Shown here piece after piece: positions 9,092 through 17,343 of a stretch of DNA of 64,000 nt. The position numbers and the translations under genes are program-made. This DNA comes from Pseudomonas baltica (GTDB lineage: Bacteria; Pseudomonadota; Gammaproteobacteria; Pseudomonadales; Pseudomonadaceae): NCBI RefSeq assembly GCF_031880315.1, contig NZ_CP134771.1:4646501-4710500 (forward strand), given 5' to 3'. The notes under the pieces were generated by a model. It was not told the DNA's origin. It did not search any database and saw only the letters and a list, made by a program, of their open reading frames with translations. Within the stretch, counting starts at the first letter, position 1; each line of letters starts with the position of its first letter.

Positions 9092-12000
9092 GTGCCCGGT
9101 CCAAGCCGTTCCAGCAAGCGACGGTCGCAGCGGCTATAAAAGCTCTTACCGGCGGAAATCCGCTTCGCCGGTTCCTCGTTGCTGACGAGGTTGGCCTCGG
9201 CAAGACCGTCGTCGCTCGCGACACGCTCGCGGCGCTCGCCCACAATGCCCGCAAGTTCACGGTCTATTACATCTCGAGCGGTCACAAGGTCGCTGATCAG
9301 AACAAGGTCGAACTGCTGCGCTTCCTGGACGAGGATGCCGCCGACGCGGCGCTCTCGAAGATTGATCGCGTCGGTCTGATCCCTATCGAGGAGAAACGTA
9401 CCGGCAGCCTGCGGCTATACGCGTTCACGCCCCACACTTCCTTCTCCAGCAAGAAGCGCTTCTACGGCGGCAAAGCGGTCGAACGTGCCTTTATCAAACT
9501 GTTGCTCGATGAGATCTATCCTGGGCTGACAAGCACGTTTCCGGACAAATTCATTGAGCACGGCGCGACGACAGGCTGGGGCTGGGCTCTCGCCGAAGCC
9601 GAACGAAAGTTCGAATACGCCTCAGTTGCCTTCAAGACCGCCTATGGCCGGGCGCTCAGAGGAGAATTTGGCAGGGCAGCGCGCAAGACGATCTCGCAAG
9701 CAGCCAATGACGAGATGATCTCGGACGGCCACACGATCGGTCTAATGCGCAAGGCTCTGGCGCAAGCGGCGCTCGACTCCGCAAGGCCGGATCTTGTGAT
9801 CCTCGACGAGTTCCAGTGCTACCGCGAGCTGCTCGATGGGCGCGCGGATAATCCACTCGCGCTCCAGATGCTCGAAGGCAAGGGCGGCTCCTCGCCACCG
9901 CAAATTCTCTTGATCTCGGCCACGCCGTACCGCTTTTATGCGGAGCGTTGGGAGACCGGCGCGGGTGGGGCGCCGCACGTCGAGCTGTTCGATCTCATCG
10001 CGTTTCTGGGCGGTGCTGATGTTCGCTCCGAGGCTGAGACGCAATTCCGCCGATTCGGAGATCTGCTGCACGCGATCGGCCGCCTGCCGGTCGAGAGCCG
10101 TGGGGCGGCGATCGGCGAGGCTGAGACGATCAAGCATCAGCTAGAGAGACTGCTGACGCCGCTCATGTCTCGGACGGAACGTCCCGCCGCTCGAGAAAGC
10201 AGCGAACCACCGCCCAAGCCCGTGCGGATCGAACCGCACGACCTAGACGTCTATCGCCACTTCACCGCTGCGGTGCCTAAGAACCTGAAGACCGCCACGA
10301 TTGCCTATTGGCTGTCGGTCCCTTTGCCTGCACAGGCCCTCGGCGACCGCTATCAAATTACACGTGGTGTGGAATTCCCGGCGACTCGCAGCGTCCCGCG
10401 TCTTGGCGTCACGACCTGGTCCAAGCCACCGAAAGATGCCTGGGGGAGTGCCAAGCTCCGGGCGCTCGGCGATATCTTGCCAACCGATGCGCTCGCTTTA
10501 CCTTGGATGCTGCCGTCACTGACTTGGTGGGAGCCTGCAGGCCCTTGGGCAAAGGTGGGGCGGCCCCAGAAGATGATGATCTTCAGCCGATTTAGAGCAA
10601 CGCCGCAAAGCGTCGCGGCGCTCGTCAGCCTGGAGGTCGAGCGCAAGTTCGTAGGGAGAAGCTCCCTGCCCTATGCGAACGCTTGGAAAAAGCGCCACCT
10701 CAACCCTAAGCCCAATCAGGGGCCGACCTTCGCGCTCTTCCACCCGAGTCCGTTCCTGATCCGCGCTGTCGATCCGCTCGACGTCCGCGACGGCGCCTCG
10801 ATCAAGCAAGTTCGTGCTCGGGCAAGGCAGCAGATCATTCGGGCGCTGCCGGTATCCATTGCGCCCGAGGCGCCGAACAAGCGTGATGGTCGCCGCCGCA
10901 AGCCAGCTTGGGCGGTGCTCGCAACGATCGAAGCTGCGCAGCCGCAGCCGCACGTTCGCGAGTTTGCAGCGATCCAAAAGGAGTGGGGAGGGGTGGCGCC
11001 GAAGGACGCGGCTCTCCAATCCCTCCTCGAACAGCGTCAGCAGGCGGAGCCGATTAGCTGGATCAGTAAGTGGGAGCTCGAGGCGCTGGTCGACATGGCG
11101 CTCGGCGCACCGGGTGTTGTCGCCGGCCGCGCGCTCTATCGCCATCTACCGGAGCTTTTCGACTATAAAGGTCAGCATTATCGTAAGTTGGCGCGGTTCT
11201 GCTGGACCAAGCTGCGCACCTATCTTGATCGTCCGGTCTTTTGGTCGGTACTGCCGGGAGACGACGCGACGGCCAAATATCAGCGCGCCTGCGTCGAGGG
11301 TTGTCTCGAAGCGGTGCTCGACGAGCATTTCTGGCTGCGCAAATCCAAGGTGGGTGGCATCGGCCTCATCGACGACCTGTCTGGAGCGCTCTCTGCAAAT
11401 GTCGGGACGTTCGGCTTCAAAGGGCTGGCCAAGAAAGAGAAGATCCGCATCCGCTGCCATGCCGCCGTGCCGTTCGGCGGCACTGAGAGCGAGACGCAGC
11501 GTCAGGATCAGGGCGGCGACAACCAGACGCCCGCGCGCTCGGAGGAGATTCGCAGCGCGTTTAATACGCCGTTCTGGCCCTATGTCCTCGCGACCACCTC
11601 AGTTGGCCAGGAAGGTCTCGATTTCCATAGCTGGTGTGACCGTCTCGGGCATTGGGACCTGTGCTCGAGCCCGGTCGATCTCGAACAGCGCGAGGGCCGC
11701 GTTCAGCGTTTTGGCGGCCTCGCCGTCCGCCGTCCGCTCGCCGACAAGCTCGGAAAGGACGCCTTGACCACGGCCCGGCGCGACCTGACCTCTCCCTGGG
11801 ACGCGATAGCAAAAGGTGCCGACGAGGCTTTCAAGGATGACGAAACCGGCCTCACACCTTGGTGGACGCTGCCCGGTGCTGACCTCAAACGCCACCTGTT
11901 CGCCCTGCCGCAGAGCCGCGACATCGATCGATTTGCCAAGCTGAAGACGCAACGCCTCCTATATCGCGTAGCGCTTGGGCAACCTGACCAAGAGGATCTG

Positions 12001-12096
12001 GTCGAGCTTCTCACGGACAACGATCCAGAGGTCCTGCGGTTGCTGCAGGGCTTGACGTTGAACCTGTCAGCCTTCGCACATCGACGACTTGGCTAG
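9088..12096 (+). CDS. Large SNF2/DEAD-like helicase of putative defence operon
   Basis: A 1002-residue superfamily-2 helicase or translocase. The first RecA lobe contains ADEVGLGKT (Walker A, 32-40), ILDEFQ (motif II as D240-E-F-Q rather than DEAH), and SATP (motif III, 277-280). The second lobe starts near residue 494 (KMMIFSRFR). Its motifs V and VI come only at TSVGQEGLDF (837-846) and EQREGRVQRFG (866-876), leaving an insertion of about 330 residues inside lobe two. The start ATG at 9088 overlaps the stop of the PLD gene (ATGA), so the three genes are translationally coupled. No nuclease or methyltransferase domain was recognised in this chain. It probably supplies ATP-driven DNA translocation for the PLD partner; that is inference. 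Confidence 0.87.
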   Translation: MSARSKPFQQATVAAAIKALTGGNPLRRFLVADEVGLGKTVVARDTLAALAHNARKFTVYYISSGHKVADQNKVELLRFLDEDAADAALSKIDRVGLIPIEEKRTGSLRLYAFTPHTSFSSKKRFYGGKAVERAFIKLLLDEIYPGLTSTFPDKFIEHGATTGWGWALAEAERKFEYASVAFKTAYGRALRGEFGRAARKTISQAANDEMISDGHTIGLMRKALAQAALDSARPDLVILDEFQCYRELLDGRADNPLALQMLEGKGGSSPPQILLISATPYRFYAERWETGAGGAPHVELFDLIAFLGGADVRSEAETQFRRFGDLLHAIGRLPVESRGAAIGEAETIKHQLERLLTPLMSRTERPAARESSEPPPKPVRIEPHDLDVYRHFTAAVPKNLKTATIAYWLSVPLPAQALGDRYQITRGVEFPATRSVPRLGVTTWSKPPKDAWGSAKLRALGDILPTDALALPWMLPSLTWWEPAGPWAKVGRPQKMMIFSRFRATPQSVAALVSLEVERKFVGRSSLPYANAWKKRHLNPKPNQGPTFALFHPSPFLIRAVDPLDVRDGASIKQVRARARQQIIRALPVSIAPEAPNKRDGRRRKPAWAVLATIEAAQPQPHVREFAAIQKEWGGVAPKDAALQSLLEQRQQAEPISWISKWELEALVDMALGAPGVVAGRALYRHLPELFDYKGQHYRKLARFCWTKLRTYLDRPVFWSVLPGDDATAKYQRACVEGCLEAVLDEHFWLRKSKVGGIGLIDDLSGALSANVGTFGFKGLAKKEKIRIRCHAAVPFGGTESETQRQDQGGDNQTPARSEEIRSAFNTPFWPYVLATTSVGQEGLDFHSWCDRLGHWDLCSSPVDLEQREGRVQRFGGLAVRRPLADKLGKDALTTARRDLTSPWDAIAKGADEAFKDDETGLTPWWTLPGADLKRHLFALPQSRDIDRFAKLKTQRLLYRVALGQPDQEDLVELLTDNDPEVLRLLQGLTLNLSAFAHRRLG

Positions 12097-12264
12097 GTCT
12101 TGTAGGCGAGTCAGTAAGGGGAATCACTCCTGAGTGTTACGGCATAATCTGCGACAGATAACGAATGATGTGCAGAGATGTGAAATGGTATTTTTCATGG
12201 TCTTGTGCGATTCAACTCTCCGGAAGCGCCATTTTTCCTGAGATTTACCTGCTCATCAATAATA
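12097..12264. other. Non-coding right end of the island
   Basis: The 168 bp between the helicase stop and the right guaA-end repeat hold no supported gene. The stretch is less GC-rich than the helicase gene. Together with the attachment repeat and terminator it forms a 390-bp gap before the next gene at 12487. Confidence 0.5.
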
Positions 12265-12274
12265 GAGTGGGAAT
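12265..12274 (+). other. Right attachment-like repeat (attR)
   Basis: Exact copy of GAGTGGGAAT from the end of guaA, followed here by AATGGG instead of GATCCC. It lies 169 bp after the helicase stop and marks the likely right boundary of the island. Confidence 0.55.
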
Positions 12275-12322
12275 AATGGGACGTCCGGCATCGTCCGGTA
12301 GCCAATAACACGCAATACCCTT

Positions 12323-12347
12323 AAGCCCGCTTAGTTGCGGGCTTTTT
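12323..12347 (+). terminator. Rho-independent terminator right of the island
   Basis: AAGCCCGC (12323-12330), 6-nt loop, GCGGGCTT (12337-12344), then T to 12347. It may be the original guaA terminator displaced by the insertion, since it resembles the stem at 4596. It would also end transcription of the defence operon. Confidence 0.8.
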
Positions 12348-12486
12348 GCTTTCTCGATGGAGTATTTTCAACATTACTGGCACTGGGCTATAGCACACTT
12401 GCACTATAGCGAAGCCAGCCCCCGCTCCTTAAGCTGTGCGGGTATAAATATAAAAATTTGCTGAAAAAAACATGCAAGGTAACCTC

Positions 12487-12969
12487 ATGTCCGTAATATA
12501 TAGAAACACATTCAGGAACGGCGTTGGAATGTGCCTGCTGGTCGCTGTTTTGACCAGTTGTGCAAACTCGAACGATTTGATGGGGAATATGAATACCTTC
12601 GGTGTCGGCGCGAAGAAATATGATATGGATTATCTGAATAAAACGCTTCTTGTGGGTAAAACCACCAAGGCCCAAGTGCTGGAGCTATTTGGAAAGCCGA
12701 CAAGGGGCGGTTCGGACCTGAGTGCACAGAGCACCTGGACCTATGAAAAAAGCCAGGAAGGCCTCGAGAAGTATTTGAACATCGCCCACGGCTATGTACC
12801 GCAGGAGATGGGTCAGAAACTCTCGGCTGCCCAGTATCAGGTATTCAAAGCGCAAGTCGCAGTGAATGACGCCGGCACCGTGGCAGGCGGATCACCTACC
12901 AGACAGGGGCTTATCCTGGATATCTATTTCGATCACGATGTGGTCCAGGGCTTTAGCGTGCCCCAATAG
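12487..12969 (+). CDS. Lipoprotein with BamE/SmpA-like domain
   Basis: A 160-residue predicted lipoprotein: the signal peptide ends in the lipobox LTSC (cysteine at residue 25). A following segment (LLVGKTTKAQVLELFGKPT...STWTYE) resembles the small alpha/beta fold of BamE/SmpA-type outer-membrane lipoproteins. The start at 12487 is preferred over ATG 12472 because AAGG (12476-12479) lies 7 bp upstream. The true BamE of Pseudomonas is encoded elsewhere next to fur, so this is a paralogous or distant member with unknown function. It stands alone between the island and a two-component pair. Confidence 0.8.
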   Translation: MSVIYRNTFRNGVGMCLLVAVLTSCANSNDLMGNMNTFGVGAKKYDMDYLNKTLLVGKTTKAQVLELFGKPTRGGSDLSAQSTWTYEKSQEGLEKYLNIAHGYVPQEMGQKLSAAQYQVFKAQVAVNDAGTVAGGSPTRQGLILDIYFDHDVVQGFSVPQ

Positions 12970-12995
12970 TGGCCCGTTTGCCGCGGCTGCCCACT

Positions 12996-13601
12996 TCAGC
13001 CACCAATCACCGAATACTTCACCGCTGCTGCCGCCCGCGATTTCACGTTGAGACTGCGCAGCAGCGATGACACGTGGATGCGCACGGTGAAGGGCGAAAT
13101 CGCTAGCGCCTTGGCGATTTCCTTGTTGGTCTTGCCTTCTGCAATCAGCCGCAACACATCTTGCTGGCGCGGCGTGAGCACATTGGTTTCCAATGGCAGC
13201 AGGCCGGAGGGGGCAAATTTCACCAGCACTTCACCCTGGCGGATTGCCAGGAGCGCCTCAGCGATTTCATCGGTGGTGATGTTCTTGCCGATAAAGCCAT
13301 CGACGCCGAGCGCCATGATTTTTTCGATCAGCGCAGGGTCGTCCACCATCGACATCACGATCAGCGTGGTACGCCGCAGCTGTTGACGTAATTGCGCCAG
13401 GTCGGCGAGGCAGGTCAGGCCGGGAAAGCGCAGGTCCAGAATCAGGGTGTCGATTTCCTCTGCGCTGTGGAGGGCGGCTTGCACACTCGCGAAGTCACCG
13501 ACTTGTTGCAATTGTGCCTCGGGCAGCAGCCGTTGGACGGTGCGCATCATGGCTTCGCGAAACAATGGGTGGTCGTCAGCAATTATTATTTTACATGGCA
13601 T
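12996..13601 (-). CDS. NarL/LuxR-family response regulator
   Basis: A 201-residue cytosolic transcription regulator. The receiver domain (residues 1-~120) has the acidic pair D9-D10, the phospho-acceptor D56 (LILDLRFPG) and K105 (GFIGKNI). The LuxR-type helix-turn-helix (138-195) contains [20 protein letters not shown] and [14 protein letters not shown]. It is divergent from the hybrid kinase at 13711 with a 109-bp shared promoter region, so the two probably form a cognate pair. The targets are unknown; the adjacent lipoproteins or oxidase are possible candidates only by proximity. Confidence 0.92.
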   Translation of the reverse strand: MPCKIIIADDHPLFREAMMRTVQRLLPEAQLQQVGDFASVQAALHSAEEIDTLILDLRFPGLTCLADLAQLRQQLRRTTLIVMSMVDDPALIEKIMALGVDGFIGKNITTDEIAEALLAIRQGEVLVKFAPSGLLPLETNVLTPRQQDVLRLIAEGKTNKEIAKALAISPFTVRIHVSSLLRSLNVKSRAAAAVKYSVIGG

Positions 13602-13710
13602 TCATTGCCCTCCTGGGCCGTCCTCTGCTGATAGGTCAAGTCGGCGTGCCGATAAGCGGCTGGATACTGAATGGTACGGATATTTAAAATAACAATATAA
13701 GGAGATTCCC

Positions 13711-15351
13711 ATGGCTTTTGAAAAAAGCGCGGAGCTCGATCAGGCCAACTTTCGAATCATCGTGACATTGGTGGCCATTGTATATGTTGGCGCTTTAGGA
13801 TTTCTGCCTGGGCACAGGATGGAAACCTATCTTCCAATTATTATGTATTGCTTGTTGTTTCTAATTGCCTCTGTGGCGTTTCGCTATGTCATCGCCCATT
13901 GGCCCGGGCATTATCCGCTGCGCCGCGTCCTAGGTATGGTCCACGACTACACCGGCACTTCGTTCGGCCTGGTCGTCGGAGGAGAGGCCGCACTGGCGCT
14001 GTACGCCGTGATCGTGTGGGTCAACCTGGGAAACGGCATGCGTTTCGGCTCGCGCTACCTGGCGATTGCCACTGGCTTGGCGTTGCTCGCGCTGGTCGTC
14101 GTCTATTGCCTGACACCCTATTGGCAAGCGCAGCCCTTCATGGTGCTGATGCTGATGGTGACCAGCACGGTGATCCCCGGTTATGCCCATCTGCTATTGA
14201 AGCGTACCCGCAAGGCCTCGGAACAGGCCGCTGCCGCCAACCGGGAGAAGTCGCGCTTCCTGGCCCAGGCCAGCCATGACTTGCGCCAGCCGATTCACTC
14301 CATCGGGCTGTTCACTGCCTGCCTGCGCGAGGCGCGGCTGGGCGATGACGAGCGGCGGCTGGTGGATAGCATCGACCGCTCCCTGCTCAACGTGTCCCAG
14401 CTGTTTCGCTCGATTCTCGATCTCTATACCCTCGACAATGACCGCGTGCAGCCCAGGCTTCGGGCGGTACACCTGGGGGAGCTGCTGAACGACCTGGTGC
14501 GCCAGAACGCCGAGGCTGCGCGTTGGGCGGGTGTGGAAGTACGCTTGCGGCCCTGTGCCCATTGGGTTCGGGTGGATGCAACGTTGGTGTCCACCATGGT
14601 GCAGAACGTCCTGTCCAACTGCTTCAAATATGGCGCCGGGCGACCCGTCCTGATCGGCGTGCGCCAGCGGGGCGATACGGTGGCAATCGTGATCCACGAC
14701 CGCGGCAGGGGGATTGCCCAGGCGGACCTGGCGAAAGTGTTCGAAGAGTTCTATCGGGTCCGACAGCGGCGCGACACTGATGTTGAAGGCGTCGGCCTGG
14801 GGCTCTCGATCGTCAAGCGCCTCGGACAGTTGATGGATGTCGAGGTAGCCATTCGTTCACACCTGGGCCGGGGCACGTCAATTTGTTTCTCAGGCTTGCC
14901 GCTGACGTGTGCGCCGGCACCACTTCTCCATCGTGAATCCCCTCAGCAGGCCGGACTGTTGACGGGCCTGAAGGTGTGCCTGATCGAGGATGACCGCAAC
15001 GTATTGCTCGCGACCCAGGCCCTGCTGGAGCGCTGGGGATGCTCGGTGCAGGCAGCCTTGAGTGATGAGAACCTGAGCAGCGATTGCGATGTCATCATCG
15101 CCGACTACGACTTGGGTGCCCATGCCACCGGCATCGAATGTATTGACCAGCTTCGCGAGCAACGTGGCTGGGCGGTGCCGGCGCTGATGCTCACCGGGCA
15201 CGACATCGAGAAGCTTCAAGCGCAGTTGCACGGCCGCCAGATCACTCTGCTTTGCAAACCCGTGCGACCCGCAGAGCTGCGCGTTACCTTGCGCGACCTC
15301 GCTCACAGCTCACCTCGCCAATATCGGTCGAAGGCCTCGGTTGCCCGTTAG
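13711..15351 (+). CDS. Membrane-bound hybrid histidine kinase with C-terminal receiver
   Basis: A 546-residue sensor kinase. About six hydrophobic segments fill the first ~155 residues, with little periplasmic sequence. Next comes the HisKA domain with H189 in ASHDLRQPIHS, the HATPase domain (NCFKYG, DRGRGI, GVGLGLSIVKRL) and a C-terminal receiver with D465 (IIADYDLG) and K516 (LCKPV). The start is supported by AAGGAGA just upstream (13699-13705). The layout resembles the HisKA-HATPase-REC kinases of Pseudomonas such as NahK-type proteins, which signal to NarL-type regulators; the divergent regulator at 12996 fits that role. The signal sensed is unknown. Confidence 0.9.
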   Translation: MAFEKSAELDQANFRIIVTLVAIVYVGALGFLPGHRMETYLPIIMYCLLFLIASVAFRYVIAHWPGHYPLRRVLGMVHDYTGTSFGLVVGGEAALALYAVIVWVNLGNGMRFGSRYLAIATGLALLALVVVYCLTPYWQAQPFMVLMLMVTSTVIPGYAHLLLKRTRKASEQAAAANREKSRFLAQASHDLRQPIHSIGLFTACLREARLGDDERRLVDSIDRSLLNVSQLFRSILDLYTLDNDRVQPRLRAVHLGELLNDLVRQNAEAARWAGVEVRLRPCAHWVRVDATLVSTMVQNVLSNCFKYGAGRPVLIGVRQRGDTVAIVIHDRGRGIAQADLAKVFEEFYRVRQRRDTDVEGVGLGLSIVKRLGQLMDVEVAIRSHLGRGTSICFSGLPLTCAPAPLLHRESPQQAGLLTGLKVCLIEDDRNVLLATQALLERWGCSVQAALSDENLSSDCDVIIADYDLGAHATGIECIDQLREQRGWAVPALMLTGHDIEKLQAQLHGRQITLLCKPVRPAELRVTLRDLAHSSPRQYRSKASVAR

Positions 15352-15390
15352 CCCAGCCGAATGCTGGCTACATCGCGGCCAGTCGAGCCA

Positions 15391-15678
15391 TTATTGCTTG
15401 GTGCATTGCGCGCCCATGCCCATGCCCATCGAGCCGAGGGCAACCATGGCCCCACTCGGCAGTTCGCAGGCGTAATCGCCGGTCACTGTCTTGGCCGTGA
15501 AATAGGTAGTGCTGCTGTCGTTGCGTACGTTCGAGATGTGGCTTATCGGCTTGCCAATGCTGGTTTGGGCCCTGCTTTTGAGGTCGTCTTCAGTCGGCTT
15601 GATGACTTGGCAGCCGGCCAGGCCGAGCATTAATGTGCCGAGGAGAGCAAGGGAGTGGGCGGTGCGAAATGGCTTCAT
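15391..15678 (-). CDS. Small lipoprotein
   Basis: A 95-residue protein with a classic lipoprotein signal (hydrophobic SLALLGTLMLGLAGC, cysteine at residue 23) and a short mature domain with two further cysteines (YACELP and AQCTKQ) that may form a disulphide. No residue after the lipidated cysteine is an Asp, so outer-membrane sorting is likely. The family is unrecognised. It is divergent from the multicopper oxidase gene and convergent with the hybrid kinase gene. Confidence 0.8.
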   Translation of the reverse strand: MKPFRTAHSLALLGTLMLGLAGCQVIKPTEDDLKSRAQTSIGKPISHISNVRNDSSTTYFTAKTVTGDYACELPSGAMVALGSMGMGMGAQCTKQ

Positions 15679-15833
15679 AGGTACCTTCAGGTGAATGCGA
15701 AAAATGCCCGCAGATTTAATGATGAAGGCGCCTGGCGAGCAATTAGGGCGGATGTGCTAATGGCGTGTTGACCACACCCATGCCTTGAGCAAGCGCGTTG
15801 CGATAAGTCCCGCACTTTTCTTTCAATAAACCT

Positions 15834-15845
15834 GCCTACGTAGGC
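15834..15845. promoter_or_regulatory. 12-bp perfect palindrome in a divergent promoter region
   Basis: GCCTACGTAGGC lies between the divergent small lipoprotein and multicopper oxidase genes. It could be an operator for an unidentified dimeric regulator. It is assigned from symmetry only. Confidence 0.3.
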
Positions 15846-15866
15846 TTTCCTGCTACAAATTGTTTC

Positions 15867-15882
15867 AATGCGAATCATTCCC
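15867..15882 (+). promoter_or_regulatory. Candidate Fur box upstream of the multicopper oxidase
   Basis: AATGCGAATCATTCCC matches 12 positions of the 19-bp Fur consensus (GATAATGATAATCATTATC) and has the typical GAATCATT core of Pseudomonas Fur sites. It lies 75 bp upstream of the oxidase start. Binding is untested. Confidence 0.35.
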
Positions 15883-15957
15883 TGATAGCCGGTGTATCTT
15901 GTTCGCCCTTTATGCCCATCCGGGGCGCCATGTCGTCGCCATCAGGAATATCCGCTC

Positions 15958-17343
15958 ATGTCTGTTACCCGCCGCCAAATTCTCACGGGCGTGGCCGGCC
16001 TTGCTGTGGTCGGGGTGACTGCGGGCGGGCTGGGGCGTTATTGGCTGGGGCGTTCCGATCCTGAGGTCGGGCACGACTATCAGCTGATTGCCGCACCGCT
16101 GGACGTCGAGTTGGTACCGGGGCATACCACCCAGGCTTGGGCGTTCGGGCCGAGTGCGCCGGGCACTGAACTGCGCGCGAGGCAGGGCGACTGGCTGCGG
16201 GTGCGATTCATCAATCGGCTGCCGGTCGAAACCACCATCCATTGGCACGGCATCCGCTTGCCGCTGGAAATGGACGGGGTGCCTTATGTCTCCCAGTTAC
16301 CGGTCAAACCGGGCGAATTCTTCGACTATCGCTTCCGCGTGCCGGATGCTGGCAGCTATTGGTACCACCCCCATGTTGCCAGCAGCGAAGAACTGGGGCG
16401 CGGGTTGGTGGGGCCGTTGATCATAGAAGAGCGCGAACCTACAGGTTTCGCTCACGAGCGTACGGTAAGCCTGAAGAACTGGCACGTGGACGAGCAGGGG
16501 GCCTTCCTGCCTTTCAGTATTGCCCGCGAAGCGGCTCGCAATGGCACGCTGGGACGCCTGTCCAGCGTCAACGGCGTGCATCTGGGCGTCGTCGACTTGC
16601 CGGCGGGCGAGGTGGTGCGGGTCCGCCTGCTCAATCTGGATAACACCGCCACGTACAGGATCAATCTCAGAGGCCAGTTCGAGGCGCGGATCTACGCGCT
16701 GGACGGCAACCCGATAGAACCACGCGATCTGGACAAGGAGTATTGGCTCGGCCCCGGCATGCGCATCGATCTGGCCATTCGCGCGCCGGCGGCCGGCGAG
16801 GTGATCGCCCTGCGCGATGGCCCGGTGCGGCTGGGCACGTTTCGGGTGGTCGCACCGGTCGAGCACTCGGCAACCACTCGCGACTGGCCGCCTGCGCTGC
16901 CTGCCAATCCGGTGGCCGAGCCGGACCTGAACAACGCCGAAAAAATCAACTTCAACTTCGAATGGGTTGGCTCCGTCTCGGTAGACACCGATAATGGTCG
17001 CCCGCCCAGCCTCTGGCAGATCAATGGCCAGGCCTGGGATATCACCGACAAGACCTGCGCCGATCGCCCCATCGCGCGCTTGGTCAAAGGCAACAGCTAC
17101 ATCCTCGAATTGAAGAACATGACCCAGTACCAGCATCCCATCCACCTGCACGGTATGAGTTTCAAGGTGATCGCATCCAATCGCCATGAAGTCGTTCCGT
17201 ACTTCACCGATACCTACCTGCTGGGTCGCAACGAGCGCGCCCAAGTGGCATTGGTGGCGGATAACCCGGGGACCTGGATGTTTCACTGCCATGTGATCGA
17301 CCACATGGAAACCGGCCTCATGGCCGCGATCGAGGTGGCCTGA
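15958..17343 (+). CDS. Tat-exported multicopper oxidase
   Basis: A 461-residue periplasmic copper oxidase. The N-terminus MSVTRRQILTG is a twin-arginine signal followed by a hydrophobic stretch. All four copper-ligand clusters are present: HWHG (H95, H97), YHPH (H137, H139), HPIHLHG (H393, H396, H398) and HCHVIDHMETGLM (H443, C444, H445, H449, axial M454). Possible substrates are Fe(II), Cu(I) or phenols; the sequence does not decide. The start at 15958 is chosen because it gives the Tat signal at the N-terminus and has AGGA upstream. Its stop overlaps the tadA start (TGATG), so the two are co-transcribed. A Fur-like site lies upstream. Confidence 0.93.
   Translation: MSVTRRQILTGVAGLAVVGVTAGGLGRYWLGRSDPEVGHDYQLIAAPLDVELVPGHTTQAWAFGPSAPGTELRARQGDWLRVRFINRLPVETTIHWHGIRLPLEMDGVPYVSQLPVKPGEFFDYRFRVPDAGSYWYHPHVASSEELGRGLVGPLIIEEREPTGFAHERTVSLKNWHVDEQGAFLPFSIAREAARNGTLGRLSSVNGVHLGVVDLPAGEVVRVRLLNLDNTATYRINLRGQFEARIYALDGNPIEPRDLDKEYWLGPGMRIDLAIRAPAAGEVIALRDGPVRLGTFRVVAPVEHSATTRDWPPALPANPVAEPDLNNAEKINFNFEWVGSVSVDTDNGRPPSLWQINGQAWDITDKTCADRPIARLVKGNSYILELKNMTQYQHPIHLHGMSFKVIASNRHEVVPYFTDTYLLGRNERAQVALVADNPGTWMFHCHVIDHMETGLMAAIEVA

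Larger units (their letters stand above)
4565..12274. mobile_element. Accessory genomic island at the 3' end of guaA
   Basis: The segment is bounded by the exact direct repeat GAGTGGGAAT, within guaA at 4565-4574 and again at 12265-12274. The 3' end of guaA is a known integration site for tyrosine-recombinase islands. The content is accessory: an AT-rich membrane-protein gene on the left, and on the right a GC-rich three-gene operon with defence-like domains. The island is compositionally mosaic. No integrase or excisionase gene is present, so it is probably immobile or a remnant. The boundaries are inferred from the repeat. Confidence 0.65.

Noticed and set aside
4596..12347. The two similar terminators as attachment sites
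   Set aside because: GCCCGC/GCGGGC stems with T runs are common terminators, and their loops differ. The better repeat is GAGTGGGAAT within guaA.
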